Assembly (NCBI GenBank): GCA_039818945.1
Contig: JBCBSZ010000020.1
Location: forward strand, 1-64,000
Source of the DNA: JBCBSZ01 sp039818945
Lineage (GTDB): Bacteria; Actinomycetota; Acidimicrobiia; Acidimicrobiales; Poriferisodalaceae
Reading direction: 5' to 3'
DNA: 64,000 nucleotides
Each line of letters starts with the position of its first letter. Position 1 is the first letter of the stretch. A program made the translations under genes and the position numbers. Of this stretch, positions 25,299 through 33,539 are shown in pieces. Under the pieces are notes generated by a model. The model was not told the DNA's origin. It made no database searches and was given only the letters and a program-made list of their open reading frames with translations.

Positions 25299-26024
25299 GT
25301 GACCGCGGACGGACGCTTCGCCTGTCAGGACGAGCTGCTGGAGCTGCTGGAGCTGCTCGTCAACGTGATCTTCTGCATGAAGCGAACCGACCTCACCTAC
25401 GTCGAGGTCAACTCGGCCTTCGTGCGACGCACCGGGCGGCGCTCGAAGCGTGAGGTGATCGGCCGAACGGCGGCGGACCTCTTCGTCCCCGAACTGGCCG
25501 AACGGTACGAGGAGCAGGACGCCGAGGTGTTCGCCACCGGGCGACCGCTGCGCGACGAGCTCGAGCTGATCGCGAGGGAGGACGGATCGCTCGGGTGGTA
25601 CCTCACGTCGAAGATCCCCGTCGCCTCGGCCGACGACCCCGACCGCCTCGCCGGGCTCGTGAGCATCAGCCGGGACCTGGCCACGCCCAGCGACGCGGCG
25701 ATCGGCATGCAGTCGCTGCGGGCGGTGGTGGACCACGTCGCCGGCCACCTCGACGGGACCATCCGCGTGGCCGACCTCTGCGCCGTGGCGTCGTGCACGC
25801 CCGACCAGCTGGAACGGCGGATGAAGCGGGTCTTCGGCGTCTCGGCGACCCAGTACGTGCTCCGGGCCCGTGTCGAACGGGCGGCCATGCTCCTGACCGA
25901 GACCGAGCTCCCGCTGGCCGACGTGGCCGTGGCGGCGGGCTTCTACGACCAGGCCGACCTGACCCGTCGCTTCGCCCGCCTCACCAACGAGACGCCGGCC
26001 CGCTTCCGCTCCACGCGGAGCTGA
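25299..26024 (+). CDS. PAS-domain AraC-family regulator
   Basis: A 241-residue regulator. Residues about 10-120 are a PAS domain (NVIFCMKRTDLTYVEVNSAF, then RRSKREVIGRTAADLF), and the C-terminal about 100 residues are an AraC double HTH (VADLCAVASCTPDQLERRMK, ADVAVAAGFYDQADLTRRF). PAS domains sense redox state or ligands. It diverges from putA, with 93 bases between, which suggests control of proline use by a PAS signal. A GTG at 25299 is chosen; another GTG at 25272 would add nine Arg-rich residues. Confidence 0.82.
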   Translation: MTADGRFACQDELLELLELLVNVIFCMKRTDLTYVEVNSAFVRRTGRRSKREVIGRTAADLFVPELAERYEEQDAEVFATGRPLRDELELIAREDGSLGWYLTSKIPVASADDPDRLAGLVSISRDLATPSDAAIGMQSLRAVVDHVAGHLDGTIRVADLCAVASCTPDQLERRMKRVFGVSATQYVLRARVERAAMLLTETELPLADVAVAAGFYDQADLTRRFARLTNETPARFRSTRS

Positions 26025-26098
26025 AGCTCAGCAGCGCCGGGCCGGGCCGCTCGGGCCCCAGGCTCGCCGACCGGACCTTCTCCGCCCTGGGCTCGCCC

Positions 26099-26752
26099 TC
26101 AGTCCCACGCCTCGCCGAACCGGTCTCGGTAGGCGAGTCGGCTCGGCGGCTGGCGGCTGATCGACCCGTGGCCCCGACCGGCGGGGTAGCCGATCGGCAC
26201 CATCGCCACCGTCGCCCACCGCTCGGGGACGTCCAGCGCCTCCTTGACCTCGTCTTCGCGCAGGCAGTGCAGCGTGGTCAGCGTGCAGCCGAGACCCTCC
26301 GCGACGCAGGCGAGCATGGCGTTCTGGACCGCCGGGTACACCGACCCGCCGCCGACCATGCTCACGCGGTCGAGCTTCGCGTCGGTGATGGCCATGCGCT
26401 TCGGGTCGGCGCAGAACATCAGGATCGCCGGCGCCTCGGCGAGGTGCTCGGCGAGGTGGTCACCGGCCGAGGCGACGCGCTGCCACTTGGCCAGCTCGTC
26501 CTCGGGGAGGTGGGCGAGGTTGGCGAGGAACCCCTTGGAGTAGCGGGCCCACTCCGGCTGGTAGATCGCCTGGAGCCGGGCCTTCTGCGCGGGATCGGTC
26601 ACGACGACGACCCGCCACGGCTGCTGGTTGCCCCCGGTCGGGGCCCAACACGCGGCTTGCAGCACCCGGTCGAGGACATCGTCGGGGATCGGATCGGGAC
26701 GGAGCCGGCGGACGGCTCGCAGCGTGCTCATGGCGTCGTACAGCTCGGTCAT
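26099..26752 (-). CDS. Nitroreductase-family FMN oxidoreductase
   Basis: A 217-residue flavoprotein. RAVRRLRPDPIPDDVLDRVL is the N-terminal FMN phosphate-binding region, and APTGGNQQPWRVVVV and AMLACVAEGLGC are the other conserved family segments. These enzymes reduce nitro groups, quinones or enones with NAD(P)H. Its start lies 10 bases beyond the stop of the flavoprotein at 26763, so the two form an operon. A role as reductase partner of that flavoprotein is plausible but not shown. Confidence 0.87.
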   Translation of the reverse strand: MTELYDAMSTLRAVRRLRPDPIPDDVLDRVLQAACWAPTGGNQQPWRVVVVTDPAQKARLQAIYQPEWARYSKGFLANLAHLPEDELAKWQRVASAGDHLAEHLAEAPAILMFCADPKRMAITDAKLDRVSMVGGGSVYPAVQNAMLACVAEGLGCTLTTLHCLREDEVKEALDVPERWATVAMVPIGYPAGRGHGSISRQPPSRLAYRDRFGEAWD

Positions 26753-26762
26753 GGCGATCCCC

Positions 26763-27899
26763 TCAGAACTGCACCGTCGAGGTCGGCAGCCCGAAGGAGT
26801 ATCGCCCGAGCGGCTCCATCGTGCGGGCGGCGATCATCCCGTGGCTCGCCGCCACGTGGGCGTCACGGAAGACCCGCTGGAGCGGGCTGGTCTCGTAGAC
26901 GGCGGTCCCGCCGGCGGCGTGGAAGCAGAGGTCGACCGCCTCAACGCAGCGACGAGCCGCCGCGGTGGCCGCCATCCGCAGCTCGACCCGAGCGTCGTCG
27001 TCGACCGGTCCGGCCGCCGACACCGCGTCCCACAGGCGCTCGGCCGTCTCGTGGAGGTAGGACCTCGCCTGACCGATGCCGGCCCTGGCCATCGCCAGGT
27101 CGGCCTGGACGGGCGCCCGCTCGGCGAGGGTCTTCGACGAGCCCGCCGAGCGCTTCTCGCCGATGGCGACGAGCTCGGTGACGGCCCGCTCGGCGAGGCC
27201 GATCGTCACCGCTGCGACTCCGGCGGCCAGCGCGCAGAAGAACGGATACCGCCCGAGCGGCGCGTCGATGCGGGGCTCGGTGCCGACGAGCTGGACCCAA
27301 CGGCCCTCGGGGACGAACGCCCGCTCGACCCGGTAGTCCGTCGACGCCGTGCCCTTGAGACCGGAGACGTGCCAGGTGTCGAGGAGCTCGACGTCGTCGA
27401 GGTCGAAGAGCACGAACGGCGTGCGAGCGCCGTCGGACGCCGCGGCCGGCTCTCCGTCGTCGTCGACGACGCGCACGCCACCCCCGATCCAGGTGCAGTG
27501 GTCCGTCCCGGACCCCCACGCCCACCGACCGGTCACCTCGAGCCCGCCGTCGACGACGCGGGCCGTGCCGGCCGGCATCCCGAAGCCCCCGGTGCAGGCG
27601 GCGGGGTCGGCGAAGACCTTGTCGGCCCACTCGGCGGGCAACCGGAACGAGATGAGCGCCGTGCAGTTGGCGATCATCGTGCACCAGCCCGCCGAGCCGT
27701 CCGCCTCGCTGACCTGCTCGATCAGGCGGAGACCGTCGACGAGCGAGCGCTGCTGGCCGCCGTGCTCCGCGGCGATCCAGGCCCGAAGCGCCCCGGCGTC
27801 GAGGAGGGCCGTGACGATGTCGGGGTGGAGGTGGCCGAGCCGTTCGGTGTCGACGGCCCGGTCGTCGGCGGTCCGGCAGACGGTCTCGAGCGCGCTCAT
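26763..27899 (-). CDS. Acyl-CoA dehydrogenase-fold flavoprotein (possible group D monooxygenase)
   Basis: A 378-residue protein with the acyl-CoA dehydrogenase fold: DGSAGWCTMI, then VTGRWAWGSG and AGGTAVYETSPLQRVFRD. The usual catalytic glutamate pattern of true acyl-CoA dehydrogenases is not evident, and RWAWGSG with DLCFHAAGG resembles HsaA/HpaB-type flavin-dependent hydroxylases that take reduced flavin from a reductase. The nitroreductase 10 bases downstream could be such a partner; this is inference. The ATG at 27899 is preferred because a TAGGAT element is 6 bases upstream, which fits a leaderless start; a GTG at 27905 lies directly against the element. Confidence 0.8.
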   Translation of the reverse strand: MSALETVCRTADDRAVDTERLGHLHPDIVTALLDAGALRAWIAAEHGGQQRSLVDGLRLIEQVSEADGSAGWCTMIANCTALISFRLPAEWADKVFADPAACTGGFGMPAGTARVVDGGLEVTGRWAWGSGTDHCTWIGGGVRVVDDDGEPAAASDGARTPFVLFDLDDVELLDTWHVSGLKGTASTDYRVERAFVPEGRWVQLVGTEPRIDAPLGRYPFFCALAAGVAAVTIGLAERAVTELVAIGEKRSAGSSKTLAERAPVQADLAMARAGIGQARSYLHETAERLWDAVSAAGPVDDDARVELRMAATAAARRCVEAVDLCFHAAGGTAVYETSPLQRVFRDAHVAASHGMIAARTMEPLGRYSFGLPTSTVQF

Positions 27900-27905
27900 G
27901 CCCAC

Positions 27906-27947
27906 ATCCTAGTTTCTTGAGTCCGACTCTGAAAACTGCTCTAGTCT
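27906..27947. promoter_or_regulatory. Back-to-back leaderless promoters with a dyad between them
   Basis: TAGGAT on the minus strand (27906-27911) is 6 bases from the ATG at 27899, and TAGTCT on the plus strand (27942-27947) is 6 bases from the ATG at 27954. Between them GAGTC-C-GACTC (27920-27930) is a perfect small dyad flanked by TTTC and GAAA. It is a likely operator of the TetR protein encoded at 27954. Confidence 0.6.
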
Positions 27948-27953
27948 CGGACC

Positions 27954-28523
27954 ATGGCCACCGCCGCGAAGACCGCTCGGAGCCGGCGCACGCGCACCGC
28001 GCTCGTCGCCGCGGTGCACGATCGACTCGCCGCCGACGGTGCGTTCACCGCCGAGGAGGTGGCCGCCGACGCCGGCTGCACGCCGGCGACGTTCTGGGCC
28101 CACTTCGGCACGAAGGACGACGCGGTCGCCGCCGCGTTCGAGACCGCCCTCGACGATCTCGTCGCGCTCACGACCGAGCTGTTCGAGGACGCGATCCCGG
28201 CCGACGTCGGCCGGTGGGCCGATGCGGTGACCGACCGGCTGATCGGGTACTTCGCCGAGCGGGCGTTGCTGTACCGAGCGGCGATCGCCCGGTTCCCCGA
28301 GCACCGTGGGCTCCGCCGCTCCTACCGCGACGCGGAGCAGCGGGCCGAGGAGATCATCGCCGCTGCCCTCGGCCCGGAGCGCGACAGGAACGACGCGGTC
28401 GCCGTGCTCGTGTTCTGCCAGGGCCTCAACAACCCCGGCCTGCTCCGCTCCGGCCCCGCGAGTCGGGTCCGTCGGCGTCTCGCCGACGCGCTGGCGACCC
28501 TGGTCGGCGACGAGGGCCGGTGA
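27954..28523 (+). CDS. TetR-family transcriptional regulator
   Basis: A 189-residue regulator. The N-terminal HTH has FTAEEVAADAGCTPATFWAHF, the TetR recognition helix, followed by a helical ligand domain. It diverges from the flavoprotein-nitroreductase operon with both promoters in 54 bases, so it probably represses that operon and itself. The inducer is unknown. The ATG at 27954 is set by the TAGTCT 6 bases upstream. Confidence 0.87.
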   Translation: MATAAKTARSRRTRTALVAAVHDRLAADGAFTAEEVAADAGCTPATFWAHFGTKDDAVAAAFETALDDLVALTTELFEDAIPADVGRWADAVTDRLIGYFAERALLYRAAIARFPEHRGLRRSYRDAEQRAEEIIAAALGPERDRNDAVAVLVFCQGLNNPGLLRSGPASRVRRRLADALATLVGDEGR

Positions 28524-28551
28524 CCGCGGCGCGGTCGGCCATGCTGGTCCG

Positions 28552-29280
28552 GTGCCCGACGTGATCTACGACGAGGAGCTCCGCTCGACGCTGCGGCGCC
28601 ACCTGGACGCCCACGAGGTCCGCGAGCACCCGCTCGACGGTCGCCGCCACGCAGCCGTGGCGATCGTCGTGACGGACAGCGACGCAGCGCTCCACGGCAC
28701 CGATCCGACCCCCACCGACGTCATCATCGACCTCTCGATGATCCCGGGCGACGTCGACGGGCTCGACGGCCGGGTCGACGGCACCGCCGGTGGTGCGGCG
28801 ATCCTGCTCACCCGCCGCCAGCCGAGGCTGCGGGCACACGCCGGCCAGTGGGCGCTGCCCGGGGGACGGATCGACGCCGGCGAGACGCCGGTCGAGGCCG
28901 CCCTGCGAGAGACCAGCGAGGAGATCGGCCTCGACCTCTCCACCGACCACCTGCTCGGCCGCCTCGACGACTACCCGACCCGCTCGGGCTACGTCATCAC
29001 GCCATTCGTCTTCTGGGCCGGCGTCGACGCCGAACCCGCCCCGAACCCCGACGAGGTGGCATCGGTCCACCGAATCTCACTGCGCGAGCTCGTGCGGCCC
29101 GACAGCCCCCGCTTCGTCGAGATCCCCGAGAGCGACCGGCCGGTGATCCAGCTCCGCATCGGCCAGGACCTCCTCCACGCCCCCACCGGCGCCGTCATCC
29201 ACCAGTTCCGCGCCGTGGCGGTGGAGGGACGCGACGAGCGGGTCGATGCCTACGAGCAGCCGGTGTTCGCCTGGCGCTGA
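28552..29280 (+). CDS. Nudix hydrolase (CoA pyrophosphatase-like)
   Basis: A 242-residue Nudix enzyme. GGRIDAGETPVEAALRETSE followed by EIGL is a complete Nudix box (GX5EX7REUXEEXGU) binding the catalytic Mg2+. The preceding long N-terminal part and LLTRRQPRLRAHAGQWALP, reminiscent of the UPF0035 motif (LL..R...L..H.GQ..FPGG), point to the CoA diphosphatase (NudL) branch. These enzymes hydrolyse CoA or acyl-CoA to phosphopantetheine and ADP. The GTG at 28552 starts PDVIYDEEL, 28 bases after the TetR stop, so the two may be co-transcribed. Confidence 0.83.
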   Translation: MPDVIYDEELRSTLRRHLDAHEVREHPLDGRRHAAVAIVVTDSDAALHGTDPTPTDVIIDLSMIPGDVDGLDGRVDGTAGGAAILLTRRQPRLRAHAGQWALPGGRIDAGETPVEAALRETSEEIGLDLSTDHLLGRLDDYPTRSGYVITPFVFWAGVDAEPAPNPDEVASVHRISLRELVRPDSPRFVEIPESDRPVIQLRIGQDLLHAPTGAVIHQFRAVAVEGRDERVDAYEQPVFAWR

Positions 29281-29293
29281 CCGCAGGGCCGGC

Positions 29294-30076
29294 TCAGAAC
29301 TTGCCGCTGTTGCGGGCGACCTCCGGTGTCGGGATCGGCTCCATCACGTCCCAGTGCTCGACGATCCGTCCGCCGGCGACGCGGAAGATGTCGATCACGG
29401 CCATGTCGGTCTCACCCATCGACATCTCGCTGAGGGTGACCACGAGATCGCCGCACCCGATCAGTCGATGGACCGTGCGGTACACCATGGCCTGGCCGGC
29501 AGCCGCCATCACCGCCATCGCTTCGGCCAACCCGTCGAGGCCGTCGGCGACCTGCGGGTTGTGCTGGAGGTAGGTCTCGCCGGAGACGAACTCGCCCGCT
29601 CGCCCGACGTCGCCACCGACGAGCACCTCCTCGACGAAGCGGCCGACGAACGCCTTGTTCTGCTCGGTCAGGTGCAGATCGGTGGGCTCGGCGGGACCCT
29701 CGACCATCGAGCGGCCGGAGACGGTGTCGTCGGCGAGCTCCTGGATGATGTCCCAGTGCTCGACCATCCGCCCCTCGTCGTCGGTGTCGAAGATGTCGGC
29801 GGTGACCCACTTGGCCGCACCACCGTCGAGCACCTGGCTGGCGTGCAGGAAGACGTACCTCCCGTCCTCGAAGCCACGGTGGATCTCGATGTGGCGATCG
29901 GGATGGCGGGCGAGGAACTCGGTGAAGAACTCCACGAAGCCGTCCTTGCCGGTTGGCACGCCGGTCGAGTGCTGCTCGTAGCGCTCGCCGGCGTACCGCT
30001 CGATCGCCGCGCTGGCGTCGCCGTCCCGAATGCCCTCCAGGTACAGGTTGCGTGCGTTCTCGAGTCGGATGCCCAT
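29294..30076 (-). CDS. Tandem SnoaL-like (NTF2-fold) protein
   Basis: A 260-residue protein made of two SnoaL-like halves, about 1-125 and 135-260. Each half has a NARNLYLEGI/NKAFVGRFVE-type helix, then QHSTGV/QHNPQV, then IFDTDDEGRMVEHWD/IFRVAGGRIVEHWD. NTF2-fold proteins of this group are isomerases, cyclases or binding proteins; the exact activity is unknown. GGAGAGGTGAT lies ahead of the ATG at 30076. It diverges from the AraC regulator at 30152, which may control it. Confidence 0.83.
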   Translation of the reverse strand: MGIRLENARNLYLEGIRDGDASAAIERYAGERYEQHSTGVPTGKDGFVEFFTEFLARHPDRHIEIHRGFEDGRYVFLHASQVLDGGAAKWVTADIFDTDDEGRMVEHWDIIQELADDTVSGRSMVEGPAEPTDLHLTEQNKAFVGRFVEEVLVGGDVGRAGEFVSGETYLQHNPQVADGLDGLAEAMAVMAAAGQAMVYRTVHRLIGCGDLVVTLSEMSMGETDMAVIDIFRVAGGRIVEHWDVMEPIPTPEVARNSGKF

Positions 30077-30131
30077 CGGGATCACCTCTCCTTCGCTGGG
30101 TACATCCTCGACACCTGAGCTCCCCAGACCA

Positions 30132-30148
30132 AGGTCGTATGCTGACCT
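30132..30148. promoter_or_regulatory. Small dyad over the AraC gene -10 element
   Basis: AGGTC (30132-30136) and GACCT (30144-30148) flank GTATGCT, which contains TATGCT (30138-30143), the likely -10 element 8 bases before the ATG at 30152. The dyad may be an autoregulatory site; the arms are short. Confidence 0.3.
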
Positions 30149-30151
30149 CCG

Positions 30152-31012
30152 ATGGTGGATCCGGGACCATCGATCCAGGAGGTGCCGTTCGTCAGTCGGG
30201 CGACCTCGGCACCGGTCGAGCTGCTCGAGCGGACCGAGCTGCTGGCGAGGTTCCGTCCGGAGCACTTCGCCGCACCCCAACGACCGACGTTCCGGCTCCT
30301 CGTCCTCGTCGCCGGACGGGGCGGCACCCACTCGGTGGACTTCGACCCCGTCCCGATGCGGCCGGGCCGCCTGATCTACGTCCGCCCGGGCCAGGTGCAG
30401 AGCTGGGACCACACCACTCCGACCGAGGCCGCGATCGTGGTCGCCCAGGCCTGGGTGGGCGACGACACGGGCTGGTTCCCGGGCGACGACGCGTTCGTCG
30501 ATCTCGACGACGCCGATCTCGACGCGGCGACCGCGCTCATCGACGTCCTCCGCGCCGAGCAGCGCCGCATCGACGGCGGTGCGGCCTCGGCACGGCTCGT
30601 CACGTCCCTGTTCACCGGCCTCGAGGCGATCTTCCATCGATCGGCAGGCCCGGCCGGCGCCACCGCGACACCCGAGCCGTACGCGGCGTTCCGTCGAGCG
30701 ATCGAGTCGGCCATCGCCGACGGTCCACCGCCCCACAACGTGAGCGACCTCGTCGCCGACCTGCCCTATGCGGGCCGGACCATCGTCCGCGCCACGCGAC
30801 ACGCCACGGGCCGCACCCCGAAGGAGGTGCTCGACCATCGCCTCGTGCTGGAGGCCGACCGGCTCCTGGCCCACACCGCCCTCAGCTGCTCGGCCATCGG
30901 CGCCTCGCTCGGCTTCCGCGAGGCCACGAACTTCCACAAGTTCTACGTCCGCCTCACCGGCCGCCTACCGACCGCGCTTCGTCGTGAACGGGGGCCGATC
31001 TCCGCCCCGTAG
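30152..31012 (+). CDS. AraC-family transcriptional regulator
   Basis: A 286-residue regulator with a cupin-like N-terminal sensor (FRLLVLVAGRGGTHSVDFD, then MRPGRLIYVRPGQVQSWD) and a C-terminal AraC HTH pair (VSDLVADLPYAGRTIVRATR, SCSAIGASLGFREATNFHKF). It diverges from the tandem SnoaL gene with 75 bases between them, the usual arrangement of a local activator. Ligand unknown. Confidence 0.87.
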   Translation: MVDPGPSIQEVPFVSRATSAPVELLERTELLARFRPEHFAAPQRPTFRLLVLVAGRGGTHSVDFDPVPMRPGRLIYVRPGQVQSWDHTTPTEAAIVVAQAWVGDDTGWFPGDDAFVDLDDADLDAATALIDVLRAEQRRIDGGAASARLVTSLFTGLEAIFHRSAGPAGATATPEPYAAFRRAIESAIADGPPPHNVSDLVADLPYAGRTIVRATRHATGRTPKEVLDHRLVLEADRLLAHTALSCSAIGASLGFREATNFHKFYVRLTGRLPTALRRERGPISAP

Positions 31013-31046
31013 GGTGTCCCGACCGACGGACACGGAGGTGGTGGGA

Positions 31047-31577
31047 GTGCTCGAGGTGACGGGGAGCTGGCGCGGTCGGCCGGGTCGGCTGCGGCTCGAC
31101 GGCGACGTGGTCGAGCTGATCGGCGACGACGAGCGACTCGTGATCCAGGTCACGGGATCCGGTCCGGACGTCGAGGCACAGGGTGCCGTGCTCCGGGTCG
31201 GTGACAGCGAGCTCGCCGTGGACGGGCCCGATGCCGCAGCGCGCGCCGCCGAGCTGGCTGCGGAGATCCGCGAGGTGGTGCGCCGCTCACCCGTCGCCCC
31301 GACGCCGACCGAACGGTTGGGTTCCATCGGGCTCGGCCGCATCCTGGCCCTCCTCGGTGCCGTGCTGGTCGTCGTCGGCACCTGGGCCGGTTGGGCGACC
31401 GTCGACGAGTTCGGGCGCGACACCTCGGTCGACGGCGGCTTCGTCCTCGTCAGCAGCAGCCTCGCCCAAGATCTCTCGCTGTTCTCGGGCGGAGCGAGCC
31501 TCTGGTGGCTGACCGGTGCGATGTTGATCGTCGGCGGCTTCGTCATCGAGCGGCTCGACCGGCTGAGCACCGGCTGA
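31047..31577 (+). CDS. Small membrane protein, unknown function
   Basis: I do not recognise the family. From a GTG at 31047 (GGAGG 8 bases before it) the 176-residue protein has a soluble, beta-rich N-terminal part of about 90 residues (GRLRLDGDVVELIGDDERLV) and two hydrophobic segments near 97-115 and 150-168 with a charged loop between. It is probably anchored in the cytoplasmic membrane with the first part inside. In-frame GTGs at 31038 and 31041 are alternatives. It follows the AraC gene by 34 bases and precedes the lipoprotein by 41. Confidence 0.6.
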   Translation: MLEVTGSWRGRPGRLRLDGDVVELIGDDERLVIQVTGSGPDVEAQGAVLRVGDSELAVDGPDAAARAAELAAEIREVVRRSPVAPTPTERLGSIGLGRILALLGAVLVVVGTWAGWATVDEFGRDTSVDGGFVLVSSSLAQDLSLFSGGASLWWLTGAMLIVGGFVIERLDRLSTG

Positions 31578-31605
31578 CCGCGATCGCTTCGCCCGCCGAC
31601 CTCAC

Positions 31606-31611
31606 TACGGT
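31606..31611 (+). promoter_or_regulatory. -10 element of the repeat lipoprotein gene
   Basis: TACGGT lies 7 bases before the GTG at 31619 and no ribosome-binding site is visible, the same leaderless layout seen at several other genes in the window. Confidence 0.4.
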
Positions 31612-31618
31612 CGCGTGT

Positions 31619-33526
31619 GTGGGCGCTCGGGTGGGATGGCATGGCGTGGTGGTGCTCGGCCTGCTCGCGCTCGCGTCCGGCTGCACGGGGGACGAGGCCG
31701 AGACGATCAGCACCCCCGAGCCGACCGTCGCGCCGACGACGTCCACCGCGCCGGCCGACGCCGACGACACCCGCTGGACGTGCCACGGCGTCGGACGGTT
31801 CACGGCCGACGAGCTCGACGACCCGTCGTCCCGACTCACGCTGGAGGAGCTCGGCGTCGATGCCACCGAGCTGGCCGAGCGGGGCCTCGCCGATAGCCCG
31901 GCCACGGGGTGGTTCGAGGTCACGCCGGCTGGAGGTGAACGGGTCGTCCTGCATCCCGACGCGCTCGAGGAGGAGTGGAGCGTCCTCAGCGTGCTGGAAG
32001 GCCGGCTCCACGTGGCCGGCGAGTGCACGCCGGTCAGGGCGACCGAACCCCGCATCGGCATCGGCACCTGGGACCCGCTCGTGTCGCCACTCGCCTCGGA
32101 GACGATGGGCATCACCGTGGGCGTCACGGAGCGGGCGTGCTCCGGTGGTGAGGACCCGACCCCGCGCCTGCTCCCGCCCGAGGTGGTGCTCGACGACGAC
32201 ACGGTCACGATCACGCTGTTCATCCGTCGCGTCGAGGGTGACGAGGTGACGTGCGAAGGACTGCCGCCGACGCCGATCGACGTCGAGTTGCCGGAGCCGC
32301 TGGGCGACCGCACGCTCCTCGACGGGTCGACCCTGCCGGCGCGAGAGGTCGTGGCGCCGGCAGCGGTCGAGGAGCCGGTCGCCGCGCCGCCCTCCCTCGA
32401 CGAGCTGCCGATGCCCGTCGAGCGCCCCGACGGCACGCTCGTCGCTCCCTGGCGCACCATCCCCGTGTTCGGCGCCGACGACGGCATGTTCGTGCAGATC
32501 CGCCGGTGCGCCGACCAGCACCTCCTCGAACCGGAGATCGACTGGGCGGGCGACCAGCTGACGCTCGCCTTCCCCGTCACCGCCAGCGCGAGCAACTGCG
32601 AGGAGCCGCTCCCCACGGACGTGTGGGTCACGCTCGGGCGCTCGCCGACGGGAGCGGCGCTGCTCGACGGGGCGACCGATCCGCCGACCCCGGTCGCGCC
32701 ACCCCCCGAGCTCTCCGAGGGTGTCTCGCCGACGCCATCACCGCCCCCGCCGAGCGGCGCATCCGTGGAGATCGTCGCCGAGCTGGTCGTGACCCGCTGG
32801 CCACTGCCCATCTGCGCGGCCACGTACTCGCCGCTGCCCGGCCTCTCGGTCATGAGCGGCGGATCGGCGGCACCCGACCGACGGACCGGCCTCGCCGACC
32901 TGCTCGCCGGCTCCGCACTCCCCCTCACGGGGTGGATCGAGGTCACGTTCGCGTCCGACCCCGTCGCCAGCACCTACATCGCCACGCTCGACGGCGAGAC
33001 CGCGGCAGCGTTCACCTTCCTCGACGTCGACGACGGCGCGGCGCTCGCGGGTGCGCAGCTGTGCGCCGGCCTCCCGGCCGACTGGCAGCCGGACGGCGAG
33101 ACGTCGCCCTTCGAGCCGTTCCTCGACCTCCCGTTCGATCCGGTGGCGACCAGCGCCCTGCTCGACGACTTCCCCGTGCTCGGCGCCGCGGTCCGAACCG
33201 TCCTCGACCGGGATCCGGCGCCGTTGGAGGTCGAGGTGGAGGTTCCCCGCGAGCTGCGCTGCGACGTGATGGAGGGGATCGAGGACCTGCTCGAAGCCGA
33301 GGGCTTCGAGGTGACCGCGCTCGAGACCGCTGAGCTGGAGGACCCGGGCCGTTCGCTCCGATACGCCGGCGCGCTCCGCGACTCCCAGCTCGTCACCCTC
33401 AACGGCAGCTACAGCACGCCGACGATCCTCTTCGTCTACGACCCGCAGGTCGGCCCGGACGAGGTCCCCTTCTCCGGTGACCCGCTCCCACGGTTCGCCT
33501 GCGGCATCGAAGACGCCCCGCGCTGA
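31619..33526 (+). CDS. Large putative lipoprotein with internal repeats, unknown function
   Basis: A 635-residue exported protein. The signal peptide (VVVLGLLALA) ends in a lipobox LASGC. After a Thr/Pro linker there are two kinds of repeated segment. One has ATGWFEVTPAGGE near the start and LTGWIEVTFASD later; the other has LLPPEVVLDDDTVTITLFI, a cysteine, then GDRTLLDGST, repeated as EPEIDWAGDQLTLAFPV, a cysteine, then GAALLDGAT. The order is roughly A-B-B-A, with a C-terminal cysteine-containing tail. This looks like duplicated beta-sandwich domains on the cell surface. I recognise no catalytic motif. The GTG start at 31619 follows TACGGT. It converges on the hydrolase gene with a 13-base gap. 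Confidence 0.66.
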   Translation: MGARVGWHGVVVLGLLALASGCTGDEAETISTPEPTVAPTTSTAPADADDTRWTCHGVGRFTADELDDPSSRLTLEELGVDATELAERGLADSPATGWFEVTPAGGERVVLHPDALEEEWSVLSVLEGRLHVAGECTPVRATEPRIGIGTWDPLVSPLASETMGITVGVTERACSGGEDPTPRLLPPEVVLDDDTVTITLFIRRVEGDEVTCEGLPPTPIDVELPEPLGDRTLLDGSTLPAREVVAPAAVEEPVAAPPSLDELPMPVERPDGTLVAPWRTIPVFGADDGMFVQIRRCADQHLLEPEIDWAGDQLTLAFPVTASASNCEEPLPTDVWVTLGRSPTGAALLDGATDPPTPVAPPPELSEGVSPTPSPPPPSGASVEIVAELVVTRWPLPICAATYSPLPGLSVMSGGSAAPDRRTGLADLLAGSALPLTGWIEVTFASDPVASTYIATLDGETAAAFTFLDVDDGAALAGAQLCAGLPADWQPDGETSPFEPFLDLPFDPVATSALLDDFPVLGAAVRTVLDRDPAPLEVEVEVPRELRCDVMEGIEDLLEAEGFEVTALETAELEDPGRSLRYAGALRDSQLVTLNGSYSTPTILFVYDPQVGPDEVPFSGDPLPRFACGIEDAPR

Positions 33527-33539
33527 CCGCTCGCGGTCG

